Source: Bordetella parapertussis (GTDB taxonomy: Bacteria > Cyanobacteriota > Cyanobacteriia > PCC-6307 > Cyanobiaceae). From it: a stretch of DNA of 10,786 nucleotides. Below are positions 6,974-10,786 of this stretch, piece by piece. Position 1 is the first letter of the stretch, and the number at the start of each line of letters is the position of its first letter. The translations under genes and the position numbers were made by a program. The notes under the pieces were generated by a model, which saw only the letters and a program-made list of their open reading frames with translations, was not told where the DNA came from and did not search any database. The stretch lies in contig CALPMR020000076.1 of the NCBI GenBank assembly GCA_943324725.2, forward strand, positions 1 through 10,786. Reading direction: 5' to 3'.

Positions 6974-9493
6974 ATGCCCGAGCAGCTTCCCATCGATCTG
7001 CGCCTGCCCACCCCAGGCTGCTACGCCGACCCCGACCGCAGCGGCCTGAAGGCCGAGGACGTCTTCGATGGGATGACGGAGCATCTTTTTTACACGCTCG
7101 GCAAGCTTGCCCCCACGGCCAGCCGCCACGACCTCTACATGGCGCTGAGCTACGCCGTGCGGGACCGGCTGATGACCCGCTATCTGGCAGGGGTCGAGGC
7201 GATCAGCGCCTCCCCCACCCGGGCGGTGGCCTACTTGTCGGCTGAGTTTCTGATCGGCCCCCAGCTGGGCAACAACCTGCTGATGCTCGGCATCCGCGAC
7301 GAGGTGGCCGAAGCCCTGCGTCGCTTCGGCATCAATGACATCGAGGAAATCCTCGATGTTGAAGAGGAGCCCGGTCTGGGCAATGGCGGCCTCGGGCGCC
7401 TGGCGGCCTGCTTCCTCGAATCGCTGGCCTCGCTGCAGATCCCGGCCACCGGCTACGGCATCCGCTATGAATTCGGCATCTTCGACCAGCTGATCCGCGA
7501 CGGCTGGCAGGTGGAGATCACCGACAAGTGGCTCAAGGCGGGCTGGCCCTGGGAGATCCCCCACCCCGACCAGGCCTGCTTCGTCGGCTTCGGCGGCCGC
7601 ACCGAGAGCTACCGCGATGAACGCGGCGCCTACCGGGTGCGCTGGATCCCGGCCGAACACGCCATCGGTGTGCCCCACGATGTGCCGGTGCTGGGCTATC
7701 GCGTCAACACCTGCGATCGCCTGCGCCTGTGGCGAGCCGATGCCACCGAAAGCTTCGATTTCTATGCGTTCAACAGCGGCGATTACTACGGCGCCGTCGA
7801 AGAGAAGGTGGGTTCAGAAACCCTCTCCAAGGTTCTATATCCCAATGACGGCACCGATGAAGGGCGCAAGCTGCGGCTGAAGCAACAGCACTTCTTTGTC
7901 AGCTGCTCGCTGCAGGACATGATCCGCAGCCTCGACAGGCGCGGCATCCCGATCCGCGATTTCCCGGATCACTGGGCCGTGCAGCTCAACGACACCCACC
8001 CGGCGATCGCCGTGGCGGAGCTGATGCGATTGCTGCTCGATGACAAACATCTCGATTGGGCCGAAGCCTGGGAGATCACCAGCCGCTCGCTCTCCTACAC
8101 CAATCACACCCTGCTGCCCGAGGCCCTGGAGAAGTGGGGGTTGGATCTGTTCGGCTCCCTGCTGCCGCGGCACCTGGAGCTGATCTATGAAATCAACCGC
8201 CGCTTCCTGCAGCAGGTGCGGCTCAAGTACCCCGGCAACGACCAGGTCCTGCGCAAGCTGTCGATCATCGATGACGAGGGATCCAAGGCGGTGCGCATGG
8301 CGCACCTGGCCACGGTGGCGGCCCACCACGTCAACGGCGTGGCAGCCCTGCACAGCCGGCTGGTGAAAGAAGATCTGTTCCCGGAATTCGCGGCGCTCTG
8401 GCCCGAGAAGTTCACCAATGTCACCAACGGCGTCACCCCCAGGCGCTGGATCGCCCTCGCCAATCCCCAGCTCTCGAGCCTGCTGAACGAAACCATCGGC
8501 GAAGGCTGGGTGAGCGATCTCGATCAATTGCGCCAACTGGAACAACATGCCGGTGACAACAGCTTCCTGGAGCGCTGGGGCGCCACCAAGTTGTCGGTCA
8601 AACGCCATCTCAGCCAGTACATCCATCGCCACACGGGCGTGCTGGTGGATCCGGCCTCGATCTTCGATGTCCAGGTGAAGCGCATCCACGAATACAAGCG
8701 CCAGCATCTCAATGCCCTGCAGGTGGTCGCCCGCTATCTGCGCATCAAGAATGGTCTCACCGATGGCATGGCGCCGCGCACGGTGATCTTCGGCGGTAAG
8801 GCGGCACCGGGCTATTACATGGCCAAACTGATCATCCGCTTCCTCAACGGCATCGCCGACACGATCAACGCCGATCCCGACATGGAGGGGCGCCTGCGGG
8901 TGGTGTTCCTGCCGGATTACAACGTCAAGCTGGGAGAGCGGGTGTATCCAGCCGCCGATCTTTCCGAGCAGATCTCCACCGCCGGCCTGGAAGCTTCCGG
9001 CACCGGCAACATGAAGTTCGCCATGAATGGTGCCCTCACCATCGGCACCCTCGATGGCGCCAACGTCGAGATCCGCGAGCAGGTCGGCGCCGAGAACTTC
9101 TTCCTGTTCGGCAAAACCACCGAAGAGATCAATGTCCTGCGGCAGGCCTATCGCCCCTGGGAACTGATCTCCACCGTGCCGGAACTACCGGAGGTGCTGC
9201 GACTGATCGAACAGGGTCACTTCAGCAATGGCGATGGCGATCTGTTCCGGCCCCTGCTCGAAAATCTCACCGGCCGCGATCCCTACTTCGCCCTGGCCGA
9301 CTTCCAGGCCTATCTGGCTGCCCAGGATGCGGTGGATCAGGCCTGGGCCAACCGCGAGCACTGGAATCGCATGTCCCTGCTCAACACGGCCCGCAGTGGC
9401 ATGTTCTCCTCCGATCGCTCGATCCGGGAGTACGCCACCCGCATCTGGCAGGCCGATCCCTTCCCGGTGACGATCACCTGCGAGCTCGACTGA
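6974..9493 (+). CDS. glgP: Glycogen/starch/alpha-glucan phosphorylase
   Basis: An 839-residue glycogen phosphorylase, full length for the family. It cleaves terminal alpha-1,4 bonds of glycogen with phosphate to release glucose 1-phosphate, in the cytosol, supporting dark metabolism in cyanobacteria. Signatures in order are GLGNGGLGRLAACFLES (134-150), GYGIRYEFGIFDQ (160-172), QLNDTHPAIAVAEL (from 337), NHTLLPEALEKW, FTNVTNGVTPRRW, KRIHEYKRQHLNAL, FGGKAAPGYYMAK and the pyridoxal-phosphate segment EASGTGNMKFAMNGALTIGT, with the cofactor lysine at residue 681. The start is the ATG at 6974-6976: GGAG lies 12 bases upstream and the protein begins 20-25 residues before the conserved region. The frame is open far upstream (to about 5900), but that part is antisense to the antiporter gene. 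No frameshift or missing active-site motif is seen. The gene appears to be transcribed alone. Confidence 0.97.
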   Translation: MPEQLPIDLRLPTPGCYADPDRSGLKAEDVFDGMTEHLFYTLGKLAPTASRHDLYMALSYAVRDRLMTRYLAGVEAISASPTRAVAYLSAEFLIGPQLGNNLLMLGIRDEVAEALRRFGINDIEEILDVEEEPGLGNGGLGRLAACFLESLASLQIPATGYGIRYEFGIFDQLIRDGWQVEITDKWLKAGWPWEIPHPDQACFVGFGGRTESYRDERGAYRVRWIPAEHAIGVPHDVPVLGYRVNTCDRLRLWRADATESFDFYAFNSGDYYGAVEEKVGSETLSKVLYPNDGTDEGRKLRLKQQHFFVSCSLQDMIRSLDRRGIPIRDFPDHWAVQLNDTHPAIAVAELMRLLLDDKHLDWAEAWEITSRSLSYTNHTLLPEALEKWGLDLFGSLLPRHLELIYEINRRFLQQVRLKYPGNDQVLRKLSIIDDEGSKAVRMAHLATVAAHHVNGVAALHSRLVKEDLFPEFAALWPEKFTNVTNGVTPRRWIALANPQLSSLLNETIGEGWVSDLDQLRQLEQHAGDNSFLERWGATKLSVKRHLSQYIHRHTGVLVDPASIFDVQVKRIHEYKRQHLNALQVVARYLRIKNGLTDGMAPRTVIFGGKAAPGYYMAKLIIRFLNGIADTINADPDMEGRLRVVFLPDYNVKLGERVYPAADLSEQISTAGLEASGTGNMKFAMNGALTIGTLDGANVEIREQVGAENFFLFGKTTEEINVLRQAYRPWELISTVPELPEVLRLIEQGHFSNGDGDLFRPLLENLTGRDPYFALADFQAYLAAQDAVDQAWANREHWNRMSLLNTARSGMFSSDRSIREYATRIWQADPFPVTITCELD
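7713..7720. repeat. HIP1 octamer
   Basis: An exact GCGATCGC inside glgP, encoding part of CDRLR in the N-terminal third. It is one of three exact copies in the window. Confidence 0.65.
8003..8010. repeat. HIP1 octamer
   Basis: An exact GCGATCGC within the ten-base GGCGATCGCC at 8002-8011 in glgP, encoding part of the conserved HPAIAVAEL segment. Confidence 0.7.
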
Positions 9494-9516
9494 GGGGCTG
9501 GCTGGCAGCGACTGAA

Positions 9517-9549
9517 CCCCAGTTCCTGAGACCCAAAAGGGATCTGGGG
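9517..9549 (+). other. Imperfect hairpin 23 nt after glgP
   Basis: CCCCAG (9517-9522) can pair with CTGGGG (9544-9549), with an inner CCC/GGG stem around an AAAA loop (9532-9541) and an asymmetric internal loop between them. Its position just after the glgP stop suggests a 3' mRNA end structure, but the internal loop makes it weak. Confidence 0.3.
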
Positions 9550-9613
9550 CCGGGGCTTGGTCACAGGCCTCGAGAACTGGCCGCCGCTTGATGACGCCAG
9601 GGTCGCTGCGGCC

Positions 9614-9655
9614 CACATCAAAGCCGGCCTGGATATCCAGGCCGGCTTTGATGTG
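9614..9655. terminator. Perfect 42-bp palindrome between convergent genes
   Basis: Bases 9614-9655 read identically on both strands: 21-bp arms meeting at GATATC (centre between 9634 and 9635), each arm beginning CACATCAAAGCCGG. As RNA this would be a very stable stem of about 19 pairs with a four-base loop. Read from the plus strand, the distal arm carries GGCTTTGATGTG; the short T run is inside the stem, and no U-tract follows. It lies between glgP and the convergent Cys-cluster gene, so a bidirectional terminator or 3' stabiliser is the simplest reading. A protein-binding site or a small mobile palindromic repeat cannot be excluded. Confidence 0.75.
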
Positions 9656-9656
9656 T

Positions 9657-9675
9657 CGAGACCTGAGGGGTCTCG
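9657..9675. terminator. Second hairpin, next to the 42-bp palindrome
   Basis: CGAGACC (9657-9663) and GGTCTCG (9669-9675) form a perfect 7-bp stem with a TGAGG loop. It begins two bases after the large palindrome and ends two bases before the stop codon of the minus-strand gene (9677-9679), so it is the first structure met by transcripts leaving that gene. There is no U-tract. Confidence 0.5.
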
Positions 9676-9676
9676 C

Positions 9677-10171
9677 TCAACCGCGGTGATCGGGCAGATC
9701 GGGGGTCTGGTGCAGCAGGCGGTTGAGGCGCAGACGATCGGCGTTGAGGGGATCGGGGGCCAGTTCGCCGGCCACCTCGCGGAAAGTCTGCTCCACCTCA
9801 TCGGGCACCCGCACATCAAAGATGCGCTCCATCAGGGCCTCGATCGAGAAGAGGTGGGCGTTGATGTTCTCCAGATCAGCCATCGCCTGCTGGATCGCAT
9901 CACCTTCGGCCTCGTTGTCGGCCACGGCACCCTTTCTGGAGGCTTCGGCAGCCGCCTGGGGGACGCCGGATCCGGCCAGAGGCCCGCCTTCCGCTTCACC
10001 GTGCTGCTTCTGCAGCTCCTCAAGCACCCGGCCAGCAAGGGTTCGGAACGACTGCAGAGACGCCCAGTTCAGCTCCTGCTGCTGGCGCAGACTCGGATTT
10101 TCACGGATCAGTCGGTCGTGTTCCCGATAGAACCGCTGGCAGTCAGGGCATTGGCAGGGCTCTTCAGGCAC
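9677..10171 (-). CDS. Hypothetical protein with N-terminal CxCxxC cysteine cluster
   Basis: A 164-residue protein that I do not recognise. The N-terminus reads MPEEPCQCPDCQRFYREHD, with cysteines at 6, 8 and 11 in a CxCxxC pattern that could bind zinc or another metal, although no fourth cysteine is present and His18 would be the nearest extra ligand. Residues 12-58 are charged and probably helical (REHDRLIRENPSLRQQQ), residues 59-90 are a low-complexity Ala/Gly/Glu linker, and 91-152 are again helical and acidic (AMADLENINAHLFSIEALMERIF). No signal peptide or membrane segment is seen. The start is GTG at 10169-10171: an in-frame stop lies seven codons upstream with no ATG between, and AGGGA sits four bases before the GTG, so this start is well supported. 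It is convergent with glgP. Confidence 0.75.
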   Translation of the reverse strand: MPEEPCQCPDCQRFYREHDRLIRENPSLRQQQELNWASLQSFRTLAGRVLEELQKQHGEAEGGPLAGSGVPQAAAEASRKGAVADNEAEGDAIQQAMADLENINAHLFSIEALMERIFDVRVPDEVEQTFREVAGELAPDPLNADRLRLNRLLHQTPDLPDHRG

Positions 10172-10257
10172 CGAATCCCTAGTTGCTCGTCAAACCCCAT
10201 CATGGCACTGCGACGCGGCCAATAGTGGCAGCGACGGTCAGGACCGCACCCGGCCCT

Positions 10258-10280
10258 CCCCGGAGCGAGGCCTCCCGGGG
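10258..10280 (-). terminator. GC-rich hairpin after the acidic-tail gene
   Basis: CCCCGGAG (10258-10265) pairs with CTCC-C-GGGG (10272-10280): eight pairs with one bulged base and a six-base loop. On the minus strand it begins four bases after the stop codon at 10285-10287. It lies in the 113-bp gap before the next minus-strand gene, so it could end or attenuate transcription. There is no U-tract. Confidence 0.4.
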
Positions 10281-10284
10281 GGCT

Positions 10285-10644
10285 TCAGGCGGCCCAGGGG
10301 TCCTGACAGGAATCGTCCTCGGCCAGTTCGTCGCCATCAGGTTCGTCGCTGCCGGGATCGTCCTGGTCGATGGCGGCCGGCAGGGGGATCTCGATCGAGC
10401 TGACCACGAACAGCACATCGCGCAGCCGCATCGAATCGGCAAACCAGCCCATGGCCTGCTCCACATCGCCCCGTCGTTCGGCGTCGCTGGCCTGCTCCTC
10501 ATGGGCTTCCGCCAGCAAGGCCAGCCAGCAGAGGCAGCGGGCCTGCACCACGGACAGATCCAGATCATCGGGCTGGCTGTCGGCGATACGCTCGCTTTCC
10601 TGTTGCACCAGCAGCCGCAGCCGCAGATCGTGAAGCTGGGTCAT
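10285..10644 (-). CDS. Small hypothetical protein with acidic C-terminal tail
   Basis: A 119-residue protein of unrecognised family, starting at the ATG at 10642-10644 (MTQLHDLRLRLLVQQESER). Residues 1-85 appear mostly alpha-helical, with Cys37 and Cys39 in ARCLCWLALLAEAHEEQ and a segment RRGDVEQAMGWFADSMRLRD that resembles a helical-repeat hairpin. The tail from residue 93 is strongly acidic (DQDDPGSDEPDGDELAED), probably disordered, and ends SCQDPWAA. No membrane or signal segment is seen. The frame stays open to 10761, but those residues are Arg/Pro-rich and lie over the putative promoter and inverted repeat, so I reject the longer form. It has the same orientation as the Cys-cluster gene, 113 bp apart with a hairpin between. 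The function is unknown; it is likely cytoplasmic. Confidence 0.65.
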   Translation of the reverse strand: MTQLHDLRLRLLVQQESERIADSQPDDLDLSVVQARCLCWLALLAEAHEEQASDAERRGDVEQAMGWFADSMRLRDVLFVVSSIEIPLPAAIDQDDPGSDEPDGDELAEDDSCQDPWAA

Positions 10645-10724
10645 CCGGTCGCGGGCGACTGGGGGACACGCTAGCCGCGGAGGACGTTTTGAAAAGGGCG
10701 CTAGCGGTAGCGTCCGCGACCGGA
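10644..10724. repeat. Inverted repeat flanking the putative promoter
   Basis: TCCGGTCGCGG (10644-10654) is the exact reverse complement of CCGCGACCGGA (10714-10724); with one mismatch the arms extend inward three more bases (to 10657 and 10711). The arms are separated by 59 bp containing the possible promoter, and the proximal arm touches the start codon of the acidic-tail gene. It could be a paired operator or an RNA stem, or chance in GC-rich DNA. I see no supportable gene from 10645 to the window end. Confidence 0.4.
10661..10695 (-). promoter_or_regulatory. Possible sigma-70-type promoter for the acidic-tail gene
   Basis: Reading the minus strand, TTTTCA (plus-strand 10690-10695) is followed after 16 bases by TAGCGT (10668-10673), about 24 bases before the ATG at 10644. 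The -10 matches only the TAnnnT positions. This is the only AT-rich patch in an otherwise very GC-rich leader, which adds some weight. Confidence 0.3.
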
Positions 10725-10786
10725 AGGTCACGACGATCCCGGACAGGCCCCGGCCGGGCATCGGCAGCGCTGACGCCCCCGGAGCC

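Noticed and set aside
6914..8707. Minus-strand open frames (254 and 290 codons) over glgP
   Set aside because: They are antisense to strongly conserved phosphorylase motifs and show no family features.
9494..9613. Possible tRNA or small RNA gene after glgP
   Set aside because: I find no GTTCGA-like T-loop, cloverleaf pairing or promoter; the visible pairing fits 3' end structures.
10183..10674. Plus-strand open frame of 163 codons over the acidic-tail gene
   Set aside because: It begins in the intergenic gap and has no domain or ribosome site. The minus-strand frame is preferred because of its helical composition and leader, though this choice is less certain than elsewhere.
1..10786. Defence system, prophage, insertion sequence, CRISPR array or other transferred cluster
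   Set aside because: There is no transposase, integrase, terminal repeats, spaced direct repeats or nuclease/helicase motif, and composition looks uniform across housekeeping-type genes.

Overview
The window is a compact, strongly GC-rich stretch of bacterial chromosome, most likely from a freshwater or brackish picocyanobacterium of the Synechococcus/Cyanobium type. The support is the gene set (GlcE/GlcF-type glycolate dehydrogenase parts, a CPA2 antiporter without an RCK domain, glycogen phosphorylase, several small cyanobacterial-looking hypotheticals), three exact HIP1 octamers (GCGATCGC) and very short spacers with few Shine-Dalgarno sequences. The genus is inference. I see no mobile element, prophage, CRISPR array, tRNA or rRNA.

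Layout: (1) 1-240, the 3' end of glcF (+). (2) 339-1859, a four-carbon acid sugar kinase (DUF1537/OtnK-like) on the minus strand, lying between glcF and glcE. (3) 1877-3067, glcE (+), whose start is only 17 bp from the kinase start. (4) 3097-3975, an aldose-1-epimerase-like mutarotase, downstream of an alpha/beta hydrolase at 4058-5059, both minus and probably co-transcribed, with a compound hairpin between them. (5) 5082-5396, a small three-helix membrane protein (+). (6) 5486-6823, a CPA2 cation:proton antiporter (-), divergent from (7) 6974-9493, glycogen phosphorylase glgP (+). (8) 9677-10171, a hypothetical protein with an N-terminal Cys cluster (-). (9) 10285-10644, a small hypothetical with an acidic tail (-). 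The last 142 bp hold a possible promoter bracketed by an inverted repeat and no gene I can support.

Biologically the window is mostly carbon housekeeping. Glycolate oxidation (photorespiratory salvage) is represented by GlcE and GlcF, and the embedded sugar-acid kinase suggests a link to C3/C4 sugar-acid salvage. Sugar and glycogen turnover is represented by the mutarotase and GlgP, and ion/pH homeostasis by the antiporter. All four convergent junctions carry an inverted repeat without a U-tract. The one after glgP is a perfect 42-bp palindrome, the most striking non-coding element here. I found no convincing new multi-gene system; the best leads are the kinase inside the glc locus, the palindrome, and the two unrecognised proteins at the right-hand end.
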